64,000 nucleotides of DNA from Saezia sanguinis (GCF_003991585.1 NZ_PQSP01000001.1:496001-560000), one strand, 5' to 3'; numbered from the stretch's first letter, positions 6,770 to 14,431 are shown. Notes: generated from the sequence alone by a model not told the origin. A program made the numbers and translations.

Positions 6770-7009
6770 ATGCTATTGAAACTTATAAACGGCTTGACAA
6801 GAGAGCAAAGAGCAGGCTTGCTAATTAGAGGTATAGAATCACCTCTAATAAGTGCATGGAGAACAGGCCGAAGACGGCCTACATACGCACAATGCGTATA
6901 CTTGGCAGAGGCAACAGGAGCCAACCTAAAAGACCTACTCGCAGAAATTGCGCTGAAAGAAGTACCCGAAGAAGTTGCCAATAAGTTCAGAGATTCGATC
7001 AAGAATTGA
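6770..7009 (+). CDS. Phage helix-turn-helix regulator, repressor candidate, copy 1
   Basis: A 79-residue Cro/CI-like protein: residues about 9-50 (LTREQRAGLLIRG...LISAWRTGRRRPTYAQCVYLAEATG) have the layout of a helix-turn-helix with the recognition helix near SPLISAWRTG. It is divergent from the phage operon and flanked on both sides by TATCA-N3-TGATA palindromes, the expected position of a lysogeny repressor such as RstR. There is no clear ribosome binding site. Which of the two regulators binds the palindromes cannot be told from sequence. Confidence 0.7.
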   Translation: MLLKLINGLTREQRAGLLIRGIESPLISAWRTGRRRPTYAQCVYLAEATGANLKDLLAEIALKEVPEEVANKFRDSIKN

Positions 7010-7022
7010 TATAAATACAACA

Positions 7023-7056
7023 TTTGATATATCAATTTGATACGTACAATCCGGTA
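7023..7056 (+). promoter_or_regulatory. Promoter with embedded operator for the second regulator, copy 1
   Basis: TTTGAT (7023-7028), a 16-base spacer and TACAAT (7045-7050). The palindrome TATCA-ATT-TGATA occupies 7030-7042 between them. Transcription would begin at or next to the ATG at 7056, which predicts a leaderless mRNA. Confidence 0.5.
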
Positions 7057-7490
7057 TGCTCAACCGCATACCGCGCAACATTCCCCCTCTTCCTGTCCTT
7101 CTGGCAGAAATCGGAGCCACGCCCCGACAGGTTGCACGCGTGTTGCAGGTTTCAGAGCGTACCGTTTATCAGTGGCTTAAAACAGGCCGGGAGCCATGGA
7201 GCGCCAGAATCGCCCTCTTTAGGTTGACCCGCTGGGGTTACAGCATCATTCACACTGACGCCGAGAACGAAGCCCGACTATTCGCAGCTCTGGCACGAGC
7301 TCGTGCCGACCAGCTCCACGAGCTCGAAAAGGCTGCATTTTTTTCAGTCGTTAAAAAAACCGCCTCAGCCAGTAATGAAGCGGTTTTTGACAGTTTTAAT
7401 AATCAAAATAACTCTAGGCTCCGGGAACGGCCTTTATCACTTCTCCCTCAGAAGAAATTATCACAGCAAAATGATTCCCTACCCGGTTAG
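7056..7490 (+). CDS. DUF3653-like helix-turn-helix phage protein, copy 1 (Arg56 variant)
   Basis: A 144-residue frame. Residues about 10-70 form a DNA-binding region (LAEIGATPRQVARVLQVSERTVYQWLKTGREPW...LTRWGY) like DUF3653 proteins of Xanthomonas-type filamentous phages. Codon 56 is AGG (Arg) here and TGG (Trp) in copy 2. A bidirectional terminator lies inside the frame at 7353-7388, so full-length mRNA would be rare and the tail after about residue 100 may be little used. The frame also overlaps the convergent cargo gene by 77 bases. No ribosome binding site is visible, in keeping with a leaderless transcript. Confidence 0.7.
   Translation: MLNRIPRNIPPLPVLLAEIGATPRQVARVLQVSERTVYQWLKTGREPWSARIALFRLTRWGYSIIHTDAENEARLFAALARARADQLHELEKAAFFSVVKKTASASNEAVFDSFNNQNNSRLRERPLSLLPQKKLSQQNDSLPG
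7353..7388. terminator. Bidirectional terminator between convergent phage genes, copy 1
   Basis: An A-run joined to ACCGC (7359-7363) pairs with GCGGT (7380-7384) joined to a T-run, giving a stem of about nine pairs that works on both strands. It would end the cargo gene on minus just after its stop at 7414, and stop rightward transcription within the regulator frame. Confidence 0.65.
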
Positions 7491-7716
7491 CTCCTTCAAC
7501 ATTTGGTTTTCCCTCAAAAAGAACTATCCACTGATCATCCTTGAACATAGTAGATACATTCACCCCAGACCAATCCGGCGATGATCCTCGAGCAATAACA
7601 ACTTGTTTTGCTATTTCAATAGCTTGGGCTTCCGTAATGGGTCGAACTGATTGTTGCGCAACAGATAGCGTGTGAAATGAAATCAAAATAATTATCGACA
7701 GAATGAATTTTTTCAT
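7414..7716 (-). CDS. Small exported cargo protein (YbbC/YhhH-like candidate), copy 1
   Basis: A 100-residue protein with a signal peptide (MKKFILSIIILISFHTLSVA, then QQ). The mature part has a helix EAQAIEIAKQVVIARG and strands such as DDQWIVLFEG and HFAVIISSEGEVIKAV. This resembles the NTF2-like fold of YbbC/YhhH immunity-type proteins, a weak assignment. It is transcribed against the regulators, has its own terminators on both sides, and is not a virion or replication gene, so it looks like lysogenic cargo. A benefit to the lysogen or exclusion of other phages is conceivable but not shown. Confidence 0.65.
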   Translation of the reverse strand: MKKFILSIIILISFHTLSVAQQSVRPITEAQAIEIAKQVVIARGSSPDWSGVNVSTMFKDDQWIVLFEGKPNVEGANRVGNHFAVIISSEGEVIKAVPGA

Positions 7717-7818
7717 TTGAAGCCTTTCGTAAAAAAGTTATTCACCCAGCGATCCATTTAACCACATCATCAGCACCGATGCCGGTAACTCCAAGCCAGT
7801 GCAATATTTTCCGTCGTT

Positions 7819-7838
7819 AAAAAAGCCGCTCAAGCGGC
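7819..7838 (-). terminator. Rho-independent terminator near the right end, copy 1
   Basis: GCCGCT-CA-AGCGGC (7825-7838) followed on the minus strand by a run of six T. It would stop leftward transcription coming from the next prophage copy before it reaches the cargo gene. Confidence 0.65.
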
Positions 7839-7869
7839 CAACGATGCGGGTTTTGGAGGTTTTGAAGCG

Positions 7870-7897
7870 GAGCCAGATAATACACAATGTCAAAAGT
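7870..7897 (-). other. Inter-prophage attachment junction (attP-type)
   Basis: The same core TACACA and phage arm ATGTCAAAAGT as at the left end, but the other arm is phage-derived (GAGCCAGATAA) and no longer resembles a XerD arm. This is the sequence the circular phage genome would carry: a site with a XerC-type arm and core only, as in phages that use XerC for strand exchange. Confidence 0.65.
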
Positions 7898-8072
7898 AGG
7901 CACACACTGCTTTCTGCTTTTGAAGCCGTGGCACCCCCTTGGGTTTGACAGCTTAAAGAAGTTCCCACGAATGATGAATTTAGCAGGCTAACAGGGTCAG
8001 AGCAGCCTATTGAGGCGGCACGTTGATCGTCAACCGTCCATGATCGGAGGGTTTCACCCCCGATACCCCCAG
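7898..8072. promoter_or_regulatory. Phage non-coding region with hairpins, copy 2
   Basis: Identical to 1336-1510. The hairpins fall at 8022-8034 and 8043-8064. It is a candidate packaging signal or complementary-strand origin; the role is inferred from position. Confidence 0.4.
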
Positions 8073-8234
8073 TTAACGATTAAGCAATGCATCAGCACTT
8101 TCAATCACACCGGAACCAAGCCAGAACAGGATTAAAAATATCATCGGCAGCACCCCAAACCACAAACAAATTTTAAGCACCTTATCAGACTCATAATTGA
8201 TAGCCTCAAGCGCTTTTTTATCATCCTCTGTCAT
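8073..8234 (-). CDS. Small phage membrane protein downstream of zot, copy 2
   Basis: Identical to the 53-residue protein at 1511-1672: one membrane helix, ribosome binding site GAGGAAG, 14-base overlap with the ATPase gene. A longer start at 8297 is possible but less likely. Confidence 0.6.
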   Translation of the reverse strand: MTEDDKKALEAINYESDKVLKICLWFGVLPMIFLILFWLGSGVIESADALLNR

Positions 8235-9258
8235 GGTTGTTTTCTTCCTCTCTGCGGCGCTCATCGGGTTCCCAGTCCAAGAAATAACCCCGATCAACGA
8301 TGCTCATACAGGTAATTTTAGATACATCCATCGCTGTTGCCTGTTGACTATAACACTTACAAACATCACGTTCAGCGCTGTAAATGCATGCGGCAGGATA
8401 CGCAGCCGTCACCGGCTTGGTGATCTCATCATATCGACTAGCAGTATGCGGCAACCCCTGTATACGTGGTTCAAAGGTTTTGATATATTCCACCGTAGAC
8501 ATTGGCTGATTTTCCCGAACAGATGAACGTGTTGCCTGTTGCTGTAATTGCACATCTACTGATGCTGTCTGAACCTGTTGAGCTTCCGGTTTACTTTCCC
8601 GGTTAAATGTCACATCATAGAACCGCCAAGCCGCCCCCAATGCAAAGAATATACCCAACACAACCAGATAAAAGACTTTAGGAATCTCACGTTTAGCCGT
8701 GTGAAGTTCTGCCGATTTATACCAGCTATAAACCTCAGTAGGAAATTTCAGTTTCTTTTCCTGATAAGCGTTTTTCTTGGCATACGGTTTTTCGCAACTG
8801 GTTTCTGCATAATTGAACGATAGGCAATTCACACGGTTAAATCCGAAGATACGCTTCAAATGCCGATGCCAGCCAGAACCAATCAATTTTCTAATAAAGC
8901 TGCTGATATTGCTCGGATGCTGTGTGACCAAGAAGAAATCAAAGCCCCGTTTTCTGTGACTGATGGCTATTTCTTCTTCAAAGTCCGGGTTCAGACTGCC
9001 CTGGGCGCGTGTTGGAAATATGCGCTGACACTCATCAACCATGACAATTGAATTGTCCGGCAGTTCCATCCACTTTTTAGGGTCACACGGCAGCCATCCA
9101 AATTTCTCGGCCACATCGGAATTAATCTCAAAGCCATCATAATAAACAGGACGCTTAACACCTTGTTTCTTTTCCCATTCAAGTTGTAAATCACGCACCC
9201 AGCGCAACGTAAACAGGGTTTTACCAGCACCATTGGAACCCGTCACCAGATACAGCAT
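8221..9258 (-). CDS. zot: Zot-like (pI) phage assembly ATPase, copy 2
   Basis: Identical to 1659-2696. The Walker A GSNGAGKT and the single membrane helix near residues 195-213 are intact, so both prophage copies keep a potentially working assembly ATPase. Confidence 0.92.
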   Translation of the reverse strand: MLYLVTGSNGAGKTLFTLRWVRDLQLEWEKKQGVKRPVYYDGFEINSDVAEKFGWLPCDPKKWMELPDNSIVMVDECQRIFPTRAQGSLNPDFEEEIAISHRKRGFDFFLVTQHPSNISSFIRKLIGSGWHRHLKRIFGFNRVNCLSFNYAETSCEKPYAKKNAYQEKKLKFPTEVYSWYKSAELHTAKREIPKVFYLVVLGIFFALGAAWRFYDVTFNRESKPEAQQVQTASVDVQLQQQATRSSVRENQPMSTVEYIKTFEPRIQGLPHTASRYDEITKPVTAAYPAACIYSAERDVCKCYSQQATAMDVSKITCMSIVDRGYFLDWEPDERRREEENNHDRG

Positions 9259-9260
9259 GA

Positions 9261-9599
9261 TCAGCCCCAGAAGCCGGATTTGTTACCGATAAAGCGCAGG
9301 TTTGCCGCCCGGTCATTCACCATAGACAGCCCCGCCAGTACCATACGCATCATAATGGCACTGCTGATGATCGATATACAGGTTCCAAAGCCACACAACG
9401 ATAACATGTTCATCATGTCCGCAGGCAACCCGGAGAGCTTGGCAAGTGCCATATCAATAAAGCTGTTCATTGCCAATTTAGTGCCGATAAACGTGATGAC
9501 ACCAAAGCCCAGACCAATAAGCACACGCTTGACCACAGAGCCAGCAATCATGATAAACGCGCCCCAGAGCGCAGGAACCAATGCCGCAGGTAAAGCCAT
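9261..9599 (-). CDS. DUF2523 family minor coat protein (pVI-like), copy 2
   Basis: Identical to 2699-3037: 112 residues, about three membrane segments, directly behind the adsorption protein gene and two bases before the ATPase gene. Confidence 0.85.
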   Translation of the reverse strand: MALPAALVPALWGAFIMIAGSVVKRVLIGLGFGVITFIGTKLAMNSFIDMALAKLSGLPADMMNMLSLCGFGTCISIISSAIMMRMVLAGLSMVNDRAANLRFIGNKSGFWG

Positions 9600-10814
9600 T
9601 TACACACCCCCTCCAAACGCAATACGCATACCCCACAACAGGGCAACCGATTGCAAAATAAGTCCTAACCATTTAAAGAGATCACACAAGTCCGATAGCG
9701 GTATCGTGAAGGTCCGCCCGTTCCATGTAAATTTTTTATCAGCCATGCAGCGCCCGGAACCAAGCAGATTGTCAGTTTTGAAGTAGTCACCAACATTGAT
9801 ATCAGCACCCGGCAAAGCATCACCAATAGCACCAAATTCAGGAGCTTCCCCGGTGCCACGTTCGGTACCATACAGCTTGTATTCATCGGTTTGCTTAGGG
9901 TCTTCCAGCAGGCCGCAATTAAGCACATGTGACGCCTGCGAGATGGCACACACCAGCGCATCACCTTCGCAGGTAAAACCTAACTTGCAGTCCCCGCCCC
10001 AGTCACTGCCGCCGTTATCATCACCGTTACCGCCGCCGCCTGTGCCGGTTCCGCTTCCTCCTGTACCACTGCCCCCACCGTCACCGCTTCCGGTTCCTGT
10101 GCCCGAACCGGTGCCACCATCACCGCTACCGCTGCCACCCCCTGTACTGCCCCCACCGTCACCGATTCCACCATCACCACAGGGCACACAAACCGCATTA
10201 CCGTTAATCGTGCCTGGACAGGTGCCAGCCTTGCAATCTGTTGGCAACGGGTCATTGCCAGTAGATGGCATATCGCTTTCGTTGCCCGTACATTCTGAGC
10301 CTGTGTATGTAATCCAGCCCGGCCCCCCTGCATAACAAGACCATTGATTTAAAATCTGAACGCAAGCCACCGTACCCGGAACCTTCATCTGACAGCCATC
10401 TAAACAAAACAGTCCTTTTGTACCTGTCGGGACGTCTTCACCGTCCATCAGCTCAAGATAATTAGTTCCAGCCGCCTTGCAGGCATTAGCAGGTTTTTCG
10501 CCATAGCAACCAAACTGAGCCGTATCAGCCTGCCCACCTTTCAAGCAGTAATGCTTAACACCCATCTGTGAAGGTGTCCCATCGCTATTTACAAATGAAC
10601 AGACTATTGTCGATTTGTCCGAACCGATACCGATAAAGCCTGTCGGTGTTCTACCTGAGCCCAAACTCGCAGACATACAATACGACTGCCCATCGTTATA
10701 TGAAGTTGTCCCCGTTGTACTGTTAAACAGGCCCGATATGCGCACGGTTTCAGCATGAACTGATAAACTCAAACCAAACACACACAGCAAAAGGAGTAAA
10801 AGCCGTTTAAACAT
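9600..10814 (-). CDS. TspB/pIII-like adsorption protein with Gly-rich linker, copy 2
   Basis: Identical to 3038-4252. The Gly-rich linker has exactly the same length in both copies. Such low-complexity DNA tends to vary in length, so this supports a very recent duplication or gene conversion. Confidence 0.88.
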   Translation of the reverse strand: MFKRLLLLLLCVFGLSLSVHAETVRISGLFNSTTGTTSYNDGQSYCMSASLGSGRTPTGFIGIGSDKSTIVCSFVNSDGTPSQMGVKHYCLKGGQADTAQFGCYGEKPANACKAAGTNYLELMDGEDVPTGTKGLFCLDGCQMKVPGTVACVQILNQWSCYAGGPGWITYTGSECTGNESDMPSTGNDPLPTDCKAGTCPGTINGNAVCVPCGDGGIGDGGGSTGGGSGSGDGGTGSGTGTGSGDGGGSGTGGSGTGTGGGGNGDDNGGSDWGGDCKLGFTCEGDALVCAISQASHVLNCGLLEDPKQTDEYKLYGTERGTGEAPEFGAIGDALPGADINVGDYFKTDNLLGSGRCMADKKFTWNGRTFTIPLSDLCDLFKWLGLILQSVALLWGMRIAFGGGV

Positions 10815-10872
10815 TAAACAGAATCCACCCAGCGCCTAAAACTGCTATCAGTACCCAGATTCCTGAATCCAT
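10807..10872 (-). CDS. 21-residue membrane peptide, copy 2
   Basis: Identical to 4245-4310; eight-base overlap with the adsorption protein gene is retained. Confidence 0.5.
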   Translation of the reverse strand: MDSGIWVLIAVLGAGWILFNV

Positions 10873-10902
10873 GATGTTTTGTTCCTTACTGTTCGCAGCA
10901 TC

Positions 10903-10929
10903 GGGCGTAGGCGCATCGCGCCCCCGCCC
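10903..10929 (-). terminator. GC-rich hairpin behind the major coat gene, copy 2
   Basis: Identical to 4341-4367: nested GGGCG/CGCCC and GGCGC/GCGCC pairing without a T-run. Confidence 0.45.
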
Positions 10930-10938
10930 TTTGCTGCT

Positions 10939-11157
10939 TTACATCATGCGCTTGATGAGTTTGAAACCCAGCACCACCGCAAGAATTGCGATGATGGCCC
11001 CACCGATTGCAATCACAGCAGGCTCATTGCTGCCGATACTGGAAACTACCGGAGCCGGGTCAATCGGTGCTGCATTGGCAACCACTGCCGAAGCAGCAAC
11101 CACACCCGCCACAACAGCGCGTTTACCTTTTTTGATGTATCCAAACACTTTGTTCAT
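10939..11157 (-). CDS. Major coat protein (pVIII-like), copy 2
   Basis: Identical to 4377-4595: signal sequence of about 29 residues and a mature coat subunit of about 43 residues with a basic C-terminus. Confidence 0.92.
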   Translation of the reverse strand: MNKVFGYIKKGKRAVVAGVVAASAVVANAAPIDPAPVVSSIGSNEPAVIAIGGAIIAILAVVLGFKLIKRMM

Positions 11158-11160
11158 TTT

Positions 11161-11394
11161 TCAATCTCCTAATGAATGCACCATCTTTGCTATAACCCGG
11201 CAGCCCCATGCCGCCGCCCAAACTCCCAAGATGGCTAAAGAAATCTGGGTTCCTTCTTCTGCAGTGAGGTTGAACGGGTAAAGTTCTACCGCCGCAGAAT
11301 CCGTAAGAACGTAAGAACACACCTGAGCAGCGTCAGGAGCGCCCTGAGAATAAAGATAACCGTCTGCATCTATGCCTACACAAATTTTTTCCAT
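11161..11394 (-). CDS. Small phage membrane protein between Rep and coat genes, copy 2
   Basis: Identical to 4599-4832: 77 residues, one membrane helix, candidate pVII/pIX-class minor coat protein. Confidence 0.75.
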   Translation of the reverse strand: MEKICVGIDADGYLYSQGAPDAAQVCSYVLTDSAAVELYPFNLTAEEGTQISLAILGVWAAAWGCRVIAKMVHSLGD

Positions 11395-11395
11395 G

Positions 11396-12241
11396 TCAAT
11401 GAATCCAGCAAAAAGCCCCGCTCGGCTCGATCAGTTTTTCATGCTCATGTACACGCCTAACGGCTGGCTGTCCGCCGATGTAGGCATGTTCATACTCAGA
11501 TTCGTAATGCACACCATCAGCATCAATCCAGCCGCCGCCAGCAAAGCGTTGCCAACGTTCGTAGACATCAGATCGACATTTAATAAATCGCGGATAGTTA
11601 AGCCAGCGACGAACGCAACGAAGATCATTAAGACCACCCACACCATAAATTCGCGCCCCCCTTGGAAAGCTTCCAAAACACTTGGACGTGTCTTTGGACA
11701 GGTATTTCATTAAATAGGCCACGGGCTTGCGAGCCTGTTCGATCTTGCTCATCCCATGCGGCCACCAGCCCTGTTTATCGGGCTTTGGCAGCGTCAAACC
11801 CTTAGGAAGCCATATCGCCATGTGGTAGTGAATGACACCGCGCTTTTGCAGCTCTGCGACCCACACATAACGGCAACTGACCGCCCTTCTTTTGCACCAC
11901 TGGCGCAGGCACTTAATCAATCTTGAAATGTGCCGAGGTTCCCAGTCACCGTTATCCCCGGCATAGGTCAGAGTGACCATAATCACCCGGTCTTTCTGAA
12001 AGCCTTTTGGCTGGTTCACCACATGCAGACGGGCAGAAGCACCAACATTTTTTCTCAGGCGTGCAAGGCGGCCTTGCACCGGGTCAATGAAGTAATGCTC
12101 CCCTACCCGCTTATGGAGGTTTTCAACTGCGTGGGCACGTTCTAAAGACAACGTGTCACTTGTTGATATTGAGATAAACCCAGAGCCAGCCGCTTCGCGG
12201 CTGCCTCTTTCAATATCTCTCACTTCCACAGACGCGACCAT
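11396..12241 (-). CDS. Rolling-circle replication initiator, HUH endonuclease, copy 2
   Basis: Identical to 4834-5679: HxH at residues 138/140 and tyrosines 176/180 are intact. Confidence 0.9.
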   Translation of the reverse strand: MVASVEVRDIERGSREAAGSGFISISTSDTLSLERAHAVENLHKRVGEHYFIDPVQGRLARLRKNVGASARLHVVNQPKGFQKDRVIMVTLTYAGDNGDWEPRHISRLIKCLRQWCKRRAVSCRYVWVAELQKRGVIHYHMAIWLPKGLTLPKPDKQGWWPHGMSKIEQARKPVAYLMKYLSKDTSKCFGSFPRGARIYGVGGLNDLRCVRRWLNYPRFIKCRSDVYERWQRFAGGGWIDADGVHYESEYEHAYIGGQPAVRRVHEHEKLIEPSGAFCWIH

Positions 12242-12300
12242 ATAAACGCCCCCACAGCAAATGCCACCAAACCAAAAACGATTCCATCAAGCCCGATCAT
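12220..12300 (-). CDS. 26-residue phage membrane peptide, copy 2
   Basis: Identical to 5658-5738; overlaps the replication gene start by 22 bases. Confidence 0.5.
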   Translation of the reverse strand: MIGLDGIVFGLVAFAVGAFIWSRLWK

Positions 12301-12464
12301 TTCGCCGCCCTCAATAAAAATCGTCCCCGGTAAATCGACCCATCCTGACGAACAATCGTGACAAGCAAAACGCCCCGAGCCTTCAACTCAACTGCAATTT
12401 GTTTACCTTTCTCACGCTTATAAATAGGTGCCAAATGAGCAGATAACGATTGAGAGATATTCAT
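12297..12464 (-). CDS. 55-residue phage protein, copy 2
   Basis: Identical to 5735-5902; ATGA overlaps on both sides. Confidence 0.55.
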   Translation of the reverse strand: MNISQSLSAHLAPIYKREKGKQIAVELKARGVLLVTIVRQDGSIYRGRFLLRAAK

Positions 12465-12619
12465 TTCGCCGCCCTTTTCTGAGCCTGCTGCATGAACACG
12501 CCTGCCCAGAACTCTTTTTTAAGCACGCAGTCCCGAACCGGCTCTTTCTGCAAGGGTTTTACCGTCTCGCCCTTGTAGTTGACGTAAGCCACTGGACGAA
12601 GCACAGAAAACTTTTTCAT
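12461..12619 (-). CDS. 52-residue phage protein, copy 2
   Basis: Identical to 5899-6057; ATGA overlaps on both sides. Confidence 0.55.
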   Translation of the reverse strand: MKKFSVLRPVAYVNYKGETVKPLQKEPVRDCVLKKEFWAGVFMQQAQKRAAK

Positions 12620-12819
12620 AAGCTGTAGCCCTCATAGCCGTCATAATCCTTGCCGCCACCCTCTGTAAAAAGGATGACATCAATGGAACCATCACGAAGA
12701 GAAAAAAACTGCAATGCCACAATTGAAGGATTCCCTTCAATTTCCAGTCGCGTCAGTTCACGGGTAGCAGCAGCAAGCTGTGCTTGTATCGCCAGTTTGT
12801 AAACGCTTTGCGAGTCCAT
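12616..12819 (-). CDS. 67-residue phage protein, copy 2
   Basis: Identical to 6054-6257; first of the four coupled tiny genes. Confidence 0.6.
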   Translation of the reverse strand: MDSQSVYKLAIQAQLAAATRELTRLEIEGNPSIVALQFFSLRDGSIDVILFTEGGGKDYDGYEGYSL

Positions 12820-12836
12820 AAGACCCCCTTTCAGGT

Positions 12837-13139
12837 TTACTTGGCGGCAGCCGGGTTGCTGGTTCGGATAGGTTCGAGTCGCGGAGACACGTTCAAACGA
12901 CCAAACTTGTCGATGTACAAACTCAGGGGGCTAAGCTGGTAATCACCTACCGTATACGGTGTTTGTTCATCACCGAGCGTAATTTCAATACGCTGGGGAT
13001 ACGGGCGCAGTTTGCCCGTCTTGGGGTCAAAAGTGGAAATGTAAGCTTCCTGTTTTCTAAAACTGTAAGGCTTGTTCGTTCTGGCTGAGATTCCATCGTG
13101 TTTAATTACTGCATCGCTCAATACTTTTACGTTTAACAT
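12837..13139 (-). CDS. Phage ssDNA-binding protein (gpV-like), copy 2
   Basis: Identical to 6275-6577; first gene of the leftward operon of copy 2. Confidence 0.8.
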   Translation of the reverse strand: MLNVKVLSDAVIKHDGISARTNKPYSFRKQEAYISTFDPKTGKLRPYPQRIEITLGDEQTPYTVGDYQLSPLSLYIDKFGRLNVSPRLEPIRTSNPAAAK

Positions 13140-13282
13140 GATTTTGCCCTTAGTTGACTTGATTGATAGGTTATTGCGGTATCATAATTCGATACCTCAA
13201 CGTATCTCGGTTACAACACTTTAAAAAAACTATCATCTTGCTAATTCATTTAGGTATGTGAACTTCGCATATCATTACGATC

Positions 13283-13324
13283 TATCAAAATGATAAATCG
13301 CATTTTCCTATGATCAACTTGATA
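13283..13324 (-). promoter_or_regulatory. Phage operon promoter overlapping two operators, copy 2
   Basis: Identical to 6721-6762: the -10 box at 13290-13295 and the -35 box at 13312-13317 lie in TATCA-N3-TGATA palindromes. Confidence 0.55.
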
Positions 13325-13331
13325 AATCAAT

Positions 13332-13571
13332 ATGCTATTGAAACTTATAAACGGCTTGACAAGAGAGCAAAGAGCAGGCTTGCTAATTAGAGGTATAGAA
13401 TCACCTCTAATAAGTGCATGGAGAACAGGCCGAAGACGGCCTACATACGCACAATGCGTATACTTGGCAGAGGCAACAGGAGCCAACCTAAAAGACCTAC
13501 TCGCAGAAATTGCGCTGAAAGAAGTACCCGAAGAAGTTGCCAATAAGTTCAGAGATTCGATCAAGAATTGA
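13332..13571 (+). CDS. Phage helix-turn-helix regulator, repressor candidate, copy 2
   Basis: Identical to 6770-7009. Both copies supply the same regulator, so either can act on both prophages. Confidence 0.7.
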   Translation: MLLKLINGLTREQRAGLLIRGIESPLISAWRTGRRRPTYAQCVYLAEATGANLKDLLAEIALKEVPEEVANKFRDSIKN

Positions 13572-13584
13572 TATAAATACAACA

Positions 13585-13618
13585 TTTGATATATCAATTT
13601 GATACGTACAATCCGGTA
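13585..13618 (+). promoter_or_regulatory. Promoter with embedded operator for the second regulator, copy 2
   Basis: Identical to 7023-7056, with the palindrome at 13592-13604 and the ATG at the expected transcription start. Confidence 0.5.
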
Positions 13619-14052
13619 TGCTCAACCGCATACCGCGCAACATTCCCCCTCTTCCTGTCCTTCTGGCAGAAATCGGAGCCACGCCCCGACAGGTTGCACG
13701 CGTGTTGCAGGTTTCAGAGCGTACCGTTTATCAGTGGCTTAAAACAGGCCGGGAGCCATGGAGCGCCAGAATCGCCCTCTTTTGGTTGACCCGCTGGGGT
13801 TACAGCATCATTCACACTGACGCCGAGAACGAAGCCCGACTATTCGCAGCTCTGGCACGAGCTCGTGCCGACCAGCTCCACGAGCTCGAAAAGGCTGCAT
13901 TTTTTTCAGTCGTTAAAAAAACCGCCTCAGCCAGTAATGAAGCGGTTTTTGACAGTTTTAATAATCAAAATAACTCTAGGCTCCGGGAACGGCCTTTATC
14001 ACTTCTCCCTCAGAAGAAATTATCACAGCAAAATGATTCCCTACCCGGTTAG
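13618..14052 (+). CDS. DUF3653-like helix-turn-helix phage protein, copy 2 (Trp56 variant)
   Basis: Same as 7056-7490 except codon 56, TGG (Trp) at 13783-13785 instead of AGG (Arg). The residue lies in LF-W-LTRWG at the end of the DNA-binding region. An aromatic residue here fits my memory of the family better than Arg, so this copy may be the ancestral form; that is inference. The internal terminator at 13915-13950 is present as well. Confidence 0.7.
   Translation: MLNRIPRNIPPLPVLLAEIGATPRQVARVLQVSERTVYQWLKTGREPWSARIALFWLTRWGYSIIHTDAENEARLFAALARARADQLHELEKAAFFSVVKKTASASNEAVFDSFNNQNNSRLRERPLSLLPQKKLSQQNDSLPG
13915..13950. terminator. Bidirectional terminator between convergent phage genes, copy 2
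   Basis: Identical to 7353-7388. Confidence 0.65.
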
Positions 14053-14278
14053 CTCCTTCAACATTTGGTTTTCCCTCAAAAAGAACTATCCACTGATCAT
14101 CCTTGAACATAGTAGATACATTCACCCCAGACCAATCCGGCGATGATCCTCGAGCAATAACAACTTGTTTTGCTATTTCAATAGCTTGGGCTTCCGTAAT
14201 GGGTCGAACTGATTGTTGCGCAACAGATAGCGTGTGAAATGAAATCAAAATAATTATCGACAGAATGAATTTTTTCAT
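13976..14278 (-). CDS. Small exported cargo protein (YbbC/YhhH-like candidate), copy 2
   Basis: Identical to 7414-7716: signal peptide and a mature part of about 80 residues. It is the gene nearest to the right chromosomal flank. Confidence 0.65.
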   Translation of the reverse strand: MKKFILSIIILISFHTLSVAQQSVRPITEAQAIEIAKQVVIARGSSPDWSGVNVSTMFKDDQWIVLFEGKPNVEGANRVGNHFAVIISSEGEVIKAVPGA

Positions 14279-14380
14279 TTGAAGCCTTTCGTAAAAAAGT
14301 TATTCACCCAGCGATCCATTTAACCACATCATCAGCACCGATGCCGGTAACTCCAAGCCAGTGCAATATTTTCCGTCGTT

Positions 14381-14400
14381 AAAAAAGCCGCTCAAGCGGC
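14381..14400 (-). terminator. Rho-independent terminator near the right end, copy 2
   Basis: Identical to 7819-7838. Here it insulates the prophage from leftward transcription of the chromosomal methyltransferase gene. Confidence 0.65.
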
Positions 14401-14431
14401 CAACGATGCGGGTTTTGGAGGTTTTGAAGCG

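Larger units (their letters stand above)
1319..7880 (-). mobile_element. Filamentous prophage (inovirus), copy 1
   Basis: A 6562-bp unit directly followed by a second, almost identical unit (7881-14442). It carries a filamentous phage gene set in the usual order on the minus strand: ssDNA-binding protein, HUH replication initiator, coat protein, adsorption protein, DUF2523 protein, Zot-like ATPase. Two helix-turn-helix regulators on plus and one cargo gene follow. No integrase, transposase or secretin gene is present. The ends coincide with the core TACACA of a XerCD/dif-like site, so the boundaries are fixed to within the shared core. Confidence 0.93.
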
